Source: Thermococcus guaymasensis DSM 11113 (lineage in GTDB: Archaea; Methanobacteriota_B; Thermococci; Thermococcales; Thermococcaceae). Taken from it: a stretch of 64,000 bases of DNA. The translations under genes were made by a program, and so were the position numbers. The notes beneath the pieces are model-generated. The model was not told the origin of the DNA and did not search any database. It saw nothing but the letters and a program-made list of their open reading frames with translations. Within the stretch, counting starts at the first letter, position 1. Every line of letters begins with the position of its first letter. Of this stretch, positions 44,532 to 54,556 are shown in pieces. The stretch is taken from the NCBI RefSeq assembly GCF_000816105.1, contig NZ_CP007140.1:806001-870000 (forward strand), written 5' to 3'.

Positions 44532-45475
44532 GGCATCGGGCAGTACTCGATTCCCCTGATGTCGCCGCTGGCCTGGTATTCAAGGGCCCTGCAATCGTGG
44601 CATACATACCTGAACGGACAGGTGGAGCAACCCTCAATTTTGTCCTTTGTCATGCTCCAGAACTCTCTGAGCTTCTTGCTCTTTCCAACTATCCATTTGA
44701 AGCTCTTCTCTCTGAGGTCTCCGATGATGGTGTTCCTCAGGAGGGGACAGGGTAGCACGAAGCCGTCAGCTGTGACGGCGACTGTTCCAGCAAGGCAATC
44801 GTGGTACTTGGTACTGGTTGGATTGGCTATCCTCCTGAGCTCTATTAGGTTGAAGTTCACGTGCCTCAAGGACTTTGGATAAAGAACGTCGATGTAGACG
44901 TTGAAGTCATCATCACCCTTAACTTTTTGAATGAAATCTCCGGCCTCCTTCAGCTCCTCGGGAGTTACAATTACTAGAACCCCTCTAATCCAGAGTTTCA
45001 TTGCGGCTGAGATTATTGCGTCAGGGTCGTATTCGAGCTCGGCTATGTACTCAATCCCATCGATGGGGTCTATCCTCTCGATGTCCTCAAAGAGAAAAAC
45101 AGCCTTTATTTCTTCGATACCTACTTTGAATGCAATCCTCGCTACCCTGTTGAGTTCTTCAGGGGAATCGTAGTTAGTTATCCAGACCTCGGTTCCACCC
45201 ATGGATTTGAAATCCCTCAGAATTCCCTCTATCTCACTTTCTCTTAGCTTTTCTCTTCTGAGGATGAACTGGTTGTTCCCGATACATCCAATTGATCGGG
45301 GTATGCCATAGAGCTCGTTGAACTTTCCTTTGCCTGCCCCCAGCTGGAGGATAAGTCTTTCAAGGGTTCCTGCATGAGGCAATTCACTCCATGGAGGCTT
45401 TCCAACGAACACATCCTCAACTTTTGGCTTGGCCTGTAGAACAACCATCGATCCGACCTTTGTACTCTCCGCCAT
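44528..45475 (-). CDS. Pseudo-radical-SAM protein with C-terminal SPASM domain
   Basis: 315 residues. The C-terminus is a good SPASM domain: DCLAGTVAVTADGFVLPCPL, then CSTCPFRYVCHDCRALEYQ and IEYCP, enough cysteines for auxiliary iron-sulfur clusters. The N-terminal part resembles a TIM barrel (GGTEVWITNYDSPEELNRVA) but has only a single cysteine (GCIGNN) and no CxxxCxxC, so SAM cleavage is not expected. Such pseudo-rSAM/SPASM proteins exist in peptide-modification and heme-related loci. ATG 45475 follows GGTGAAGC. Function unknown. Confidence 0.72.
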   Translation of the reverse strand: MAESTKVGSMVVLQAKPKVEDVFVGKPPWSELPHAGTLERLILQLGAGKGKFNELYGIPRSIGCIGNNQFILRREKLRESEIEGILRDFKSMGGTEVWITNYDSPEELNRVARIAFKVGIEEIKAVFLFEDIERIDPIDGIEYIAELEYDPDAIISAAMKLWIRGVLVIVTPEELKEAGDFIQKVKGDDDFNVYIDVLYPKSLRHVNFNLIELRRIANPTSTKYHDCLAGTVAVTADGFVLPCPLLRNTIIGDLREKSFKWIVGKSKKLREFWSMTKDKIEGCSTCPFRYVCHDCRALEYQASGDIRGIEYCPMP

Positions 45476-45570
45476 CAGCTTCACCGAAAAAGAGTATGCA
45501 ATCGTCGGTTATATACTTTTTCTATGCATATTTTACTCACTACTAAAAATAGTTAACAAAAGTTGAAAAA

Positions 45571-46014
45571 CTAGACCCCGTGGTAATTTTCAGGTATTGT
45601 TCTGTCCCCCTCTATCCAGAACGTGCCCTCGTTTGTGACCTCCCTCTTCCACACTGGCACCCTCTTCTTGACTTCGTCAATCGCCCACCTGCAGGCCTTG
45701 AACGCCTCCTCTCTGTGAGAACCGCTTGCCACTATCAATATGGTGTCTTCTCCAACGTTTAGTTCGCCAACTCTGTGCCAGATGATGAGATCTAAGATGG
45801 GAAACTTCTCAAGGGCTTCTTTTCGGATTCTTTTCATTTCCTGTAGGGCCATCTCCTCGTAGGCTTCATAGATGAGCTTTATCACCTTTCTTCCTTTATT
45901 CTCATTTCTGACTTTTCCGAGAAAGACCACGTAACCTCCTGCCCTGGGGTCTTCTATCAGTTTTATCGCTTCATCGATGCTGAAGGGCTCACTCGTAACC
46001 TTGACCTTTGCCAT
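45571..46014 (-). CDS. moaE: Molybdopterin synthase catalytic subunit MoaE
   Basis: 147 residues. It transfers sulfur from MoaD thiocarboxylate into precursor Z to make molybdopterin, here presumably for tungstopterin. Motifs: GGYVVFLGKVRNENKGRKV, LIYEAYEEMALQEMKRI, WHRVGELNVGEDTILIVASG and the active-site VPVWKREV region with WIEGD. ATG 46014 follows GGGTGATCC. MoaD is not adjacent; the E1-like enzyme 1 kb away may be its activator. Confidence 0.92.
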   Translation of the reverse strand: MAKVKVTSEPFSIDEAIKLIEDPRAGGYVVFLGKVRNENKGRKVIKLIYEAYEEMALQEMKRIRKEALEKFPILDLIIWHRVGELNVGEDTILIVASGSHREEAFKACRWAIDEVKKRVPVWKREVTNEGTFWIEGDRTIPENYHGV

Positions 46015-46106
46015 TTGGATCACCCTTCTGTTTTTCCCGGGCCTCTTAAATAAATGTTTGTCCACAACATTTTTTAGGTCGAGCGAGAGTTTCAGCTGGT
46101 GATAAA

Positions 46107-46988
46107 GTGAGGAGTAAGCTCATTGCAATTGCTTTGGTTTTCATAATCTTTGTATCAGGCTGCTTGGGAGGCTCTGGAAAGGATAGAGAGAGCTCTGACC
46201 AGACGTCCCTTTCAGATGGAACTTCAACGACCTCGGGGGCTTCCTCTTCAATTTTAACCTCAACAACTTCTTCATTCCATTCCACGACATCCACGACAAC
46301 CGGGTGGGAAATAACTTCCACGACCCCTGCTGTAGACTACACCGGAAAGCTTCTCGATGCCCTCCGGGGAATTTCCTCGTATCTGGCGTTCGTGAATACC
46401 ACTATCAATTCCACGGTGCAGATAGAGGGTGGTGGAGCCGTCAAGGTGGAGAACGTCTCAGTCTTTTCAAACTCCACGGTCCGTTACAACCTCGCCGACA
46501 ATAGAATGGACATGAACATGACAGTCCATACGGAGCCCGCTGGCGGCAGGGTCTTTACGAGAATCCTCCTCTTGGGAGACGTTGCAAGGGTGTATTCCCT
46601 TGGAGAGTGGAAGGAGTTCAGGAGGGGTGATGAGGGTTTCACCGTTATAGAAAAGACCTTTGAGTCAAATCCTCTGTCTCTTGCCCTTAGCGCCTCCAGT
46701 GGCGGTGAATGTCAGGTGAGTACTGGCCAATATTACATCCTGCGCTGCACCAACAAAAACGCCTTTAGGGAACTGATAGAAGCCACTGTAGGTGTCCCGA
46801 AGGGTTCTGAGGTCTCTGTTACCATGGGCGCTATAGAAGTCGTCTTCTACGGGCTTCAGCCGGTAAGCGGGAAGATAGAGGTCGGGTTTGAGATCTCTAC
46901 GACCTACACTGACGCTTCGGGGGAGTCCTTCAAGATGCTCCAAAAGGGAAAGATCGAGGAGACCTTTACCATCCTCCAGAAGGGCTAA
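46107..46988 (+). CDS. Predicted lipoprotein
   Basis: 293 residues. A signal sequence MRSKLIAIALVFIIFVSGC ends in a lipobox cysteine (Cys19), so the protein should be lipid-anchored outside the membrane. A Ser/Thr-rich, probably glycosylated linker (about 30-75) leads to a beta-rich domain with NTTINSTVQIEGGG and many N-glycosylation sequons. The overall form resembles LolA/LppX-type or DUF-type surface lipoproteins, but I cannot assign a family. GTG start with GGTGATAAA upstream. Confidence 0.82.
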   Translation: MRSKLIAIALVFIIFVSGCLGGSGKDRESSDQTSLSDGTSTTSGASSSILTSTTSSFHSTTSTTTGWEITSTTPAVDYTGKLLDALRGISSYLAFVNTTINSTVQIEGGGAVKVENVSVFSNSTVRYNLADNRMDMNMTVHTEPAGGRVFTRILLLGDVARVYSLGEWKEFRRGDEGFTVIEKTFESNPLSLALSASSGGECQVSTGQYYILRCTNKNAFRELIEATVGVPKGSEVSVTMGAIEVVFYGLQPVSGKIEVGFEISTTYTDASGESFKMLQKGKIEETFTILQKG

Positions 46989-47680
46989 AGTTCGACGATC
47001 TCGTAGATGTTGTGGGCTAGGTCTAGTATCAGGAGTTTGTTTAGGAGCGGCTCTCCGAGGCCGGTTATCAGCTTCACGACTTCCATTGCCTGAATCGAGC
47101 CGACAACTCCAGCGGTGGCCCCAATTATTGGGAATTTTTCTTTTCTCCCCTTCACCCTGGGGAATATCTCCCTCAGCGTTTTTGTCTTTCCAGGGACTAT
47201 CGTGGTTACCTGTCCGTACGTTCCTTCTATGGCGCCATGTACCAGTGGCTTTCCAGTCCTCTGGGAGTATTCATCAAGAAGGAAGCGCGTCTCAAAGTTG
47301 TCGAGGCAGTCAACTATAATGTCCGCTTCCCCAAGTACTTCATCGATGTTCGCTCTGTCCAGCTTAATGGGCTTTGCAATGATCTCAACGTCCGAATTAA
47401 ACCGTTCAAGCTTCCACTTCGCAGACATGGCTTTTGGCCTCTTTCTGAGGTCTTCTTCCCAGTGGAGGATCTGTCTGTTGAGGTTGCTGAGCTCGGGATT
47501 CTCTGAGTCCACGAGGATCAATTTGCCTACCCCTGCCGCTGTGAGGTAGAACGAGACCGGTGAGCCGAGACCGCCGACGCCGACGACTGCAACGGTGCTC
47601 TCCTTTAGTCTCTCCTGCCCCTCGGTTCCGATTATCATTATCTGCCTGTCGTACCTTTGAAGTTCTCTATCTGTAAGCAT
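46985..47680 (-). CDS. E1-like activating enzyme (MoeB/ThiF/UbaA family)
   Basis: 231 residues that adenylate the C-terminus of ubiquitin-like proteins such as MoaD or SAMP. Motifs: VAVVGVGGLGSPVSFYLTAA (ATP loop), LSNLNRQILH with the conserved Arg, and DCLDNFETRFLLDEY. The CxxC pairs that bind zinc in E. coli MoeB and ThiF are absent, as the region after GQVTTIVPG shows. The proximity of moaE suggests cofactor synthesis. Ends convergently with the lipoprotein gene (four-base overlap). Confidence 0.85.
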   Translation of the reverse strand: MLTDRELQRYDRQIMIIGTEGQERLKESTVAVVGVGGLGSPVSFYLTAAGVGKLILVDSENPELSNLNRQILHWEEDLRKRPKAMSAKWKLERFNSDVEIIAKPIKLDRANIDEVLGEADIIVDCLDNFETRFLLDEYSQRTGKPLVHGAIEGTYGQVTTIVPGKTKTLREIFPRVKGRKEKFPIIGATAGVVGSIQAMEVVKLITGLGEPLLNKLLILDLAHNIYEIVEL

Positions 47681-47758
47681 GGGATCACCTTATCCCCTTA
47701 ACACGCCCGACCTTATGAATGTTGGGCAAACTTTTTGGGCCGCCGTTTCCAATCTCCA

Positions 47759-48088
47759 ATGGTGAAGGGAGTGAAGTGGGATGAATTCAGGGGGCAGCTT
47801 CTGTCGGAGGGTTTCGTTGAGCTTGGGGATTTTCGGATAGAACTCACCCTAGACAACACTTTCATGGATATTGCGTACATTCCGAGGATAGCGGTGTACT
47901 CGAGAGGAAGGGGCAAGTGGTACGTCCTGAGGAATTCTATAAAATCTGGAAATAAACTTGACGAGGGCTGGGAAAACGCCGTTGAAGTCCTTAAGAAAAT
48001 AATCTCCGGTGATGTGCAGCCCGATTTTAACGACCCCGATCTGGAGATGAAGTTCGTTGAAAGCCTGAGGAAATATGTGGAGCTGTAG
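47759..48088 (+). CDS. Hypothetical protein
   Basis: 109 residues starting MVKGVKWDEFRGQLLSEGFV, alpha/beta, with FMDIAYIPRIAVYSRGRGKWY in the middle and a helical C-terminus. No motif recognised. The ATG is preceded by little ribosome-binding sequence, and a TATA-like AACTTTTT lies about 30 bases upstream, so it may be leaderless. It is followed by deoC, which has its own promoter. Confidence 0.62.
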   Translation: MVKGVKWDEFRGQLLSEGFVELGDFRIELTLDNTFMDIAYIPRIAVYSRGRGKWYVLRNSIKSGNKLDEGWENAVEVLKKIISGDVQPDFNDPDLEMKFVESLRKYVEL

Positions 48089-48096
48089 CAAAACCG

Positions 48097-48106
48097 CTAT
48101 ATACCT
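48097..48106 (+). promoter_or_regulatory. TATA box of deoC
   Basis: GCTATATACC, about 35 bases upstream of the deoC start, after the stop of the preceding gene. Confidence 0.55.
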
Positions 48107-48136
48107 TAAAATCGCATTATCCATGGGTGGGGGAAG

Positions 48137-48805
48137 ATGGACATAGCGAAGTATATTGATCACACAAATCTAAAACCTTACGCAACGAAGGAGGACATCA
48201 TTAAGCTCTGCGATGAGGCCATCCAGTACGGCTTCTACGCGGTCTGTGTGAACCCCTACCGCGTCAAGCTCGCCAAGGACTACCTGAGAGAGAAGAAGGC
48301 CGACGTCAAGGTAGCAAGCGTTATAGGCTTCCCGCTCGGGGCAACCCCGACCGAGGTCAAGGTCTTCGAGGCAAAGAAGGCCCTTGACGATGGTGCCGAT
48401 GAGCTTGACATGGTCATCAACATAGGGGCGCTCAAGGATGGGGACTACGAGTACGTGAAAAACGACATAGCCGAGGTCGTTAAGGTTGCCCATGGGAGGG
48501 GGGCGAAGGTTAAGGTCATCATCGAGACCTGCTACCTCACCGAGGAGGAAAAGGTCAAGGCCTGCGAGCTGGCGAAAGAAGCTGGAGCCGATTTCGTTAA
48601 GACCTCAACAGGCTTCGGAACCGGCGGTGCGACGGTCGAGGATGTAAGGCTTATGAGGAAGGTGGTGGGGCCTGAGATGGGCGTCAAAGCCGCTGGGGGA
48701 ATCAGGACTTACGAGCAGGCTCTGGCCATGATAGAGGCCGGTGCGAACAGGATTGGCACATCCAGCGGTGTGAAGATCGTGGAGGGCACGAAGAATGCCA
48801 AGTAA
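48137..48805 (+). CDS. deoC: Deoxyribose-phosphate aldolase
   Basis: 222-residue class I aldolase that splits 2-deoxyribose-5-phosphate to acetaldehyde and glyceraldehyde-3-phosphate, used in deoxynucleoside breakdown. Motifs: [15 protein letters not shown], the Schiff-base lysine in [10 protein letters not shown], and [29 protein letters not shown] precedes the ATG. It overlaps the next small gene by 11 bases, so the two are probably co-expressed. Confidence 0.95.
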   Translation: MDIAKYIDHTNLKPYATKEDIIKLCDEAIQYGFYAVCVNPYRVKLAKDYLREKKADVKVASVIGFPLGATPTEVKVFEAKKALDDGADELDMVINIGALKDGDYEYVKNDIAEVVKVAHGRGAKVKVIIETCYLTEEEKVKACELAKEAGADFVKTSTGFGTGGATVEDVRLMRKVVGPEMGVKAAGGIRTYEQALAMIEAGANRIGTSSGVKIVEGTKNAK

Positions 48806-49082
48806 GGAGGAGATCCTTGAACTTATCGAACGGGCATCTCAGGAGTTGAAGGAGGGAGGTGTTAACCCGGACATCCTTTTAGCCGGTCCCGGGTTCGTTG
48901 AAGTTTTGGGCGAGATCATGGACGTTCTCAACCTCTCGATCTATATCATTAAGGAGCTGGAGTACGACGCCGTCATAGCCGATTCAAGGTATCTCGGCCA
49001 AGTTAGGAAGGCTTCAAAACGGATCTCCATCGAGCCTCTCCTTGTCGAAGAAGAAGTCTGGAAAGAAATTAAAAATCTCTAA
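48795..49082 (+). CDS. Small conserved protein of unknown function (DUF1884-like?)
   Basis: 95 residues starting [20 protein letters not shown]: helix, then alternating strands and helices with [19 protein letters not shown]. It resembles short Thermococcales proteins filed as DUF1884, though I cannot be sure. Overlap with deoC and AAGGAGGAG upstream support co-translation. Confidence 0.68.
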   Translation: MPSKEEILELIERASQELKEGGVNPDILLAGPGFVEVLGEIMDVLNLSIYIIKELEYDAVIADSRYLGQVRKASKRISIEPLLVEEEVWKEIKNL

Positions 49083-49661
49083 TCACTTCTTTCTTTCTAT
49101 TGGCTCGGGCCATCTTTCAAGATTTCTCACGTAAAACGCTATCGCCGTCCCAATGACAACGCCTGTTACAACAGATACCGTTTTGGGGGCAAGGGCCGTT
49201 AGGGGTGTGGGCATGCCGGTTATCACCAGATACCCGTAGTTACCACAGAGGACCGTTATCCCGGCGAGGACCGACGCCAAAAGAAGGTTTGAAAACTCCT
49301 GGCTTCTTTTTGCAAGGGTTCCTGCTATGCCTCCGGCTGTTGCACAGACTACCAAGCACAGGGCCACATCTTGGATCTCTGCCCCCATGGAATAAGCTGC
49401 TACTGCTATTCCAAATGCCCCTGATATTCCACCTATCCATCCGAAAGCCAGGCTTGAGAATATCAGCCCAACGTAGCCCATATTCATTCCGTTTTTCTCA
49501 AAGAGAGCAAGTGCCATAGAGAGGGCGAACGAGATCGCAACCGCAGAGATGACCACTCCGTTACCAACGTTAAAATTTCCTCTGTTTCTTACTAGGAACC
49601 CAATGTACACCGTGAGAATGAGAAGCATGAGCCCCTTTAGCCAGAGCGGATCTATTTCCAT
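49083..49661 (-). CDS. Integral membrane protein of unknown function
   Basis: 192 residues with about six hydrophobic helices (for example LMLLILTVYIGFLV, VVISAVAISFALSMALAL and VSVVTGVVIGTAIAFYV) and a charged C-terminus. Small-residue motifs (GWIGGISGAFGIAVAAYSMG) suggest tight helix packing. No transporter signature. Its stop abuts that of the preceding convergent gene. Confidence 0.7.
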   Translation of the reverse strand: MEIDPLWLKGLMLLILTVYIGFLVRNRGNFNVGNGVVISAVAISFALSMALALFEKNGMNMGYVGLIFSSLAFGWIGGISGAFGIAVAAYSMGAEIQDVALCLVVCATAGGIAGTLAKRSQEFSNLLLASVLAGITVLCGNYGYLVITGMPTPLTALAPKTVSVVTGVVIGTAIAFYVRNLERWPEPIERKK

Positions 49662-49730
49662 TTTTCATCCCGGCAGGGATAAGGCTTTTCTCTTAAATCC
49701 TTTTCTCAGAAAAGAAAGGGGAGGAGGGCA

Positions 49731-51098
<1,368 letters not shown>

Positions 51099-51206
51099 CT
51101 ATATAACTCTATGCTCAATGATGAACATCTTTGGCCGAAAGTTTTTCGAAAAGAGGGGAGAGGCCGACAGCTAAGTTCAGAAAATAGTTGAGAAGGGTGA
51201 AACCCT

Positions 51207-52199
51207 TCACTCCCCGTTCTTCTCGGTCCACTTTTCAAGGAACTCCTTGGCCGAGTTCGCCGCGATGGCTCCCTGGCCGACGGCAACGGCGATCTGCTTG
51301 AAGACGTTGGTTATATCGCCGGCCGCGAATATGCCCGGAACTTTCGTGCGCATGTACATGTCCACCGGGATGTAGCCGTACTCGTCGGTTATGCCGAGGT
51401 GCTTGACGAAGTCGGTCTTCGGCTCGTAGCCGATGAATATGAAGACTCCGTCGACTTTCATCTCGGTCTCCTCGCCTGTTACGCGGTTCTTCAGCTTAAC
51501 TGCTTCGACCTTGTTGGTTCCCTTGATCTCCGTGACAACGGTGTTGAGTATAGTTGGAATTCCGCTCTCCTTGAAGCGATCCTGGAGTATCTTGTCGGCC
51601 CTGAACTCCTCGCGCCTGTGGACGAGGGTAACGTCAACGCCGATGCTCTTGAGGTAGAGGGCCTCCTGGAGCGCGGTGTTGCCACCGCCCACAACTACCA
51701 CCTTCTTGCCCTTGAAGAGCGGGCCGTCGCAGGTGGCGCAGTAGGAGACCCCCTTGCCCGTGAACTCCTCCTCGCCTGGAACGTGTAGCTTTCTCGGGGC
51801 GGCGCCGACTGCTATGATTATAGTTCTTCCCTTGTACTCCTTGCCGTTCTTCGTCCTGACAACGAACTTGCACGGGCCCTCGTAGTAGGCGCACTCGGCC
51901 GGGTCAACCCTCTCGACCTCGTCAAAGATTACCTCAACGCCGAGCTTCTTGACGTGCTCGTGCATCCTGTTTGTCAGCTCCGAGCCGCTGATTCCTTCGG
52001 GGAATCCTGGGTAGTTCTCTATGAGATCGGTCAGCGCCATGTTTCCGCCGAGGTCTTTGCTGATGATCAGTGTCTCAAGGCCGAAGCGAGCCGCGTATAT
52101 AGCCGCGGTAAATCCAGCTGGCCCCGCTCCGATGATGAGCACGTCCCAGGTCTTGCTTTCATATTCCCCTCCGCGTGAAAACCCTCCCAGGCTGAACAT
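51207..52199 (-). CDS. trxB: Thioredoxin reductase (TrxR)
   Basis: 330-residue flavoprotein passing electrons from NAD(P)H to thioredoxin or protein disulfide oxidoreductase. FAD motif VLIIGAGPAGFTAAIYAARFG, redox-active cysteines Cys154 and Cys157 (CATC), pyridine-nucleotide motif VVVVGGGNTALQEALYL and the terminal FAD motif GIFAAGDIT. ATG 52199 follows GGAGGTGAG; the frame opens 19 codons earlier. A SurR-type operator sits in the promoter. Confidence 0.93.
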   Translation of the reverse strand: MFSLGGFSRGGEYESKTWDVLIIGAGPAGFTAAIYAARFGLETLIISKDLGGNMALTDLIENYPGFPEGISGSELTNRMHEHVKKLGVEVIFDEVERVDPAECAYYEGPCKFVVRTKNGKEYKGRTIIIAVGAAPRKLHVPGEEEFTGKGVSYCATCDGPLFKGKKVVVVGGGNTALQEALYLKSIGVDVTLVHRREEFRADKILQDRFKESGIPTILNTVVTEIKGTNKVEAVKLKNRVTGEETEMKVDGVFIFIGYEPKTDFVKHLGITDEYGYIPVDMYMRTKVPGIFAAGDITNVFKQIAVAVGQGAIAANSAKEFLEKWTEKNGE

Positions 52200-52213
52200 C
52201 TTTCTCACCTCCA

Positions 52214-52230
52214 GTTTCAAACTTTTGGTT
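52214..52230 (+). promoter_or_regulatory. SurR-type operator in the trxB promoter
   Basis: GTTTCAAACTTTTGGTT fits exactly the published SurR consensus GTTn3AACn5GTT. It lies between the TATA (52234-52244, minus-strand GCTTTTAAGTA) and the trxB ribosome-binding site, at the expected transcription start. SurR is the sulfur-responsive redox regulator of Thermococcales. Confidence 0.65.
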
Positions 52231-52268
52231 GAATACTTAAAAGCATTATTGCCCAAAAATGGGTAAAA

Positions 52269-52802
52269 TTAAATCAGCTTGAGAGAGCCGTCAAGGAGCA
52301 GGTGGAGTGTATAGCCGAGGAACGCTGCGAGCCCAACGTAGAGCCCTTCATCGGGACTCAGTGTCAGACCGTATCCGACAAGGATAAATGCCAGCAGCCC
52401 GTAAACGGTTGCAAAGAGTAGGGAGTGCACTACTCCCCTGTGCTTGGGCATCAGGACAGTGAACAGGTACCATCCTGCGAGCCCTGCGACTGCCCCGACC
52501 ACCCACGCAACTACTGGGCTGAGCCATTCCGGGCTGAGGCTTACCTTATCGCTGGCCCAGAGAAATATAGCGCTTCCAGCTGCAACGCTCACTATCGGCT
52601 TTGAGCCCCTGTGAATCAAAGCGTTTGGGTGATCCATGTCCGGCAGGTCGCTTCCAAGGACGTAGAACGCGTAGCCCAAAACCAGCGCTATCGGAGTTAG
52701 TTTAAGGGGAAGGTTTAGGTATGTCTTCATAAGCTCTCCAAGGAGTACGGCTATCGGATACGTTGCCACACCGCTGAGCACGTGAGTGTCGTAGTTTGGC
52801 AA
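52269..52802 (-). CDS. Membrane protein, YdjM/DUF457 metal-dependent hydrolase-like
   Basis: 177 residues: MPNYDTHVLSGVATYPIAVL, then several membrane helices and the histidine/aspartate motifs GSDLPDMDHPNAL, MPKHRGVVHSLLF and YTLHLLLDG typical of the YdjM (DUF457) family. Start taken as TTG 52802, with GGGGGAG in the end of the upstream gene as ribosome-binding site; the longer frame overlaps that gene by 71 bases. Function unknown, possibly a membrane hydrolase. Confidence 0.75.
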   Translation of the reverse strand: MPNYDTHVLSGVATYPIAVLLGELMKTYLNLPLKLTPIALVLGYAFYVLGSDLPDMDHPNALIHRGSKPIVSVAAGSAIFLWASDKVSLSPEWLSPVVAWVVGAVAGLAGWYLFTVLMPKHRGVVHSLLFATVYGLLAFILVGYGLTLSPDEGLYVGLAAFLGYTLHLLLDGSLKLI

Positions 52803-52806
52803 GACT

Positions 52807-53997
52807 TCACTCCCCCTTCTCTTCGAGGAACTTCCTGACGTAGTGCGGCACCTTGTAGTTTCCTCCAGGGTCTCCAACGAGGAAGCCTATTGTGACGAGC
52901 TTGTTCAGGGCCTCATAAACCTGGTTGGCTGGCCTCTTCAGCTCCTTGGCAACGCTTATGTAGCTTACCGGTCCGCCGTTGAACTTTTCGACTATGACCT
53001 TTACGAGGTCGCGGTAGTCCTTTGGAACCCTCCGGAGGTACTCTTCAAGGCTCTTTGGTTCCTCAAGGATGGTGGTAACGACGAGCTCATCTATCGGGTC
53101 GAAAGCGCGCTTTGCCGCCTCGCTCAGGACGTAGTGGAGCAGTCTTAGGATCTGTCTCGGATTGCCCTTTGCGAGATCATGGATGAGTCTTATCGCCTCT
53201 TCCGTGAATGGGTATATCGGGTCGTCGGTGTCCCTTATGCGGACGCGGTTGAGCCTCTTCTTCACGAGCTCGAAGGTCTCTTCGACGCTCATCGGCCTGA
53301 GCTTGAACTCGTAGTGAAGGCGCATGAAGAAAGCCGGGAAGATCTTGGAGTACTCCTCGTAGGCCTCGGGAATGCAGGCGAAGGCAACAATGCATCCCGG
53401 CGGCATCGTACTTATGACGTGCCTGAGCATCTCGAAAAACTGTATCTTCTCCTGCTCCCTCGCGCCCTGCATGTTTTCGAGCTCGTCAAGGAGAAGAGTG
53501 GAATATGGATACTTGCGGAGTTGCTGAACAAGGAGTTCTGCGATGTCCCTGCTCTTGTATTCCTTCGTATCACTGAGCATTTTTTCAAGCCTGTCTATGA
53601 ACCCGAGCTTTCTGCTGAGATTCTCCAGAAAGATGTTGGTTCTGCTCCTCGGGGGCTTCAGCGCGTAGAATATATCGCGGGTGAGCTTTAATATGTCGTT
53701 TGTATCGACTTTGACGTATATGGCCTTTCCTCCTTCCTTCTCAATTGCACGGGCAATGCTCTTTAACCTCTGGGTTTTTCCCATTCCCAGCGGCCCCACT
53801 ATGCTCATCGCTATCGAGCTCTTGTTGCCTATGACCTCTGAGATTATCGTGGAGAGCTTCATATCGACTTCCTGGTACACGTGAATTGCCTCGACGTCGT
53901 CTATCCCCTCACTCGCGAGCTGTTCGAAAGGGTTCCTGGAGAGGCCGTAGATCTCATAGGTTTGAACGGGATAAACTTTAAGTTCCTCGCTCTCCAT
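52807..53997 (-). CDS. AAA+ ATPase with C-terminal winged helix (Orc/Cdc6-like)
   Basis: 396 residues: P-loop GPLGMGKTQ (about 68-76), Walker B LLLDELENM, an arginine-finger-type segment GNPRQILRLLHYVL and a C-terminal winged helix (VSYISVAKELKRPANQVYEALNKL in two halves). It differs from the true initiator at 6.5 kb and has no ORB sites nearby. The class is found across Thermococcales; role unknown, perhaps DNA-linked given the winged helix. Confidence 0.78.
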   Translation of the reverse strand: MESEELKVYPVQTYEIYGLSRNPFEQLASEGIDDVEAIHVYQEVDMKLSTIISEVIGNKSSIAMSIVGPLGMGKTQRLKSIARAIEKEGGKAIYVKVDTNDILKLTRDIFYALKPPRSRTNIFLENLSRKLGFIDRLEKMLSDTKEYKSRDIAELLVQQLRKYPYSTLLLDELENMQGAREQEKIQFFEMLRHVISTMPPGCIVAFACIPEAYEEYSKIFPAFFMRLHYEFKLRPMSVEETFELVKKRLNRVRIRDTDDPIYPFTEEAIRLIHDLAKGNPRQILRLLHYVLSEAAKRAFDPIDELVVTTILEEPKSLEEYLRRVPKDYRDLVKVIVEKFNGGPVSYISVAKELKRPANQVYEALNKLVTIGFLVGDPGGNYKVPHYVRKFLEEKGE

Positions 53998-54058
53998 TTA
54001 AACCACCCGGATTAATTTGTCGATTGAGATATAAAAGTTTGTCCACCGGTGAGCCAAG

Positions 54059-54544
54059 ATGGTTGTCCTTATCGTTACCTGTCCACCTGGACGGGAAGGA
54101 GATGCGATCCTTGAGCTGGAATGGGCCCTTGAGGGGGTTCGCGTCAGGGGAACTGACTGGAGAGGGCTTCTGATAGCTGAAAGTCTGCTCTCGAAGGAGG
54201 AGACAATTGAAAGATTAAAAAGGTTTGAAACCCAGGCCATTCAGCGGGTCGTCCTCCTTGACCTCCTTGTTCTCGCTTCCCCTGAGGTGATAGAACAGAG
54301 GGCGATTGAGCTCATGAGGGGCAAAAAAGGGACATTTGCAGTAAGAGCAAGGGTGAGAGGGAACAAGAGGCTGAAAGAAAAGGATTTAGAAAGAAGTGTG
54401 GGAGCGGCGGTGGTAAAGGCCTACGGGTTGAAGGTGAACCTGACTGATCCGGACTGGACGGTCGTTATTGAGGTTCTCGGAAAGAAGGCCGGTGTTGGAG
54501 TGCTCGGCAGGAATGAAATCCTGAGGTTCCAAGTAGTTGAGTAA
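54059..54544 (+). CDS. THUMP-domain RNA-binding protein
   Basis: 161 residues. An N-terminal ferredoxin-like part (LIVTCPPGREGDAILELEWA) is followed by a THUMP domain (about 80-158: TFAVRARVRGNKRLKEKDLE, VGAAVVKAYG and VNLTDPDWTVVIEVLGKKAG). It resembles TAN1, the partner of tRNA cytidine acetyltransferase. A TATA-like ATATAAAAG lies about 30 bases upstream, so the mRNA is probably almost leaderless. The ASCH gene follows after 12 bases. Confidence 0.85.
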   Translation: MVVLIVTCPPGREGDAILELEWALEGVRVRGTDWRGLLIAESLLSKEETIERLKRFETQAIQRVVLLDLLVLASPEVIEQRAIELMRGKKGTFAVRARVRGNKRLKEKDLERSVGAAVVKAYGLKVNLTDPDWTVVIEVLGKKAGVGVLGRNEILRFQVVE

Positions 54545-54556
54545 GGGGGTGTTGCT

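Noticed and set aside
47455-47468. TTCCCAGTGGAGG in the E1-like gene
   Set aside because: Only part of the ORB core matches and the A-rich extension is missing.
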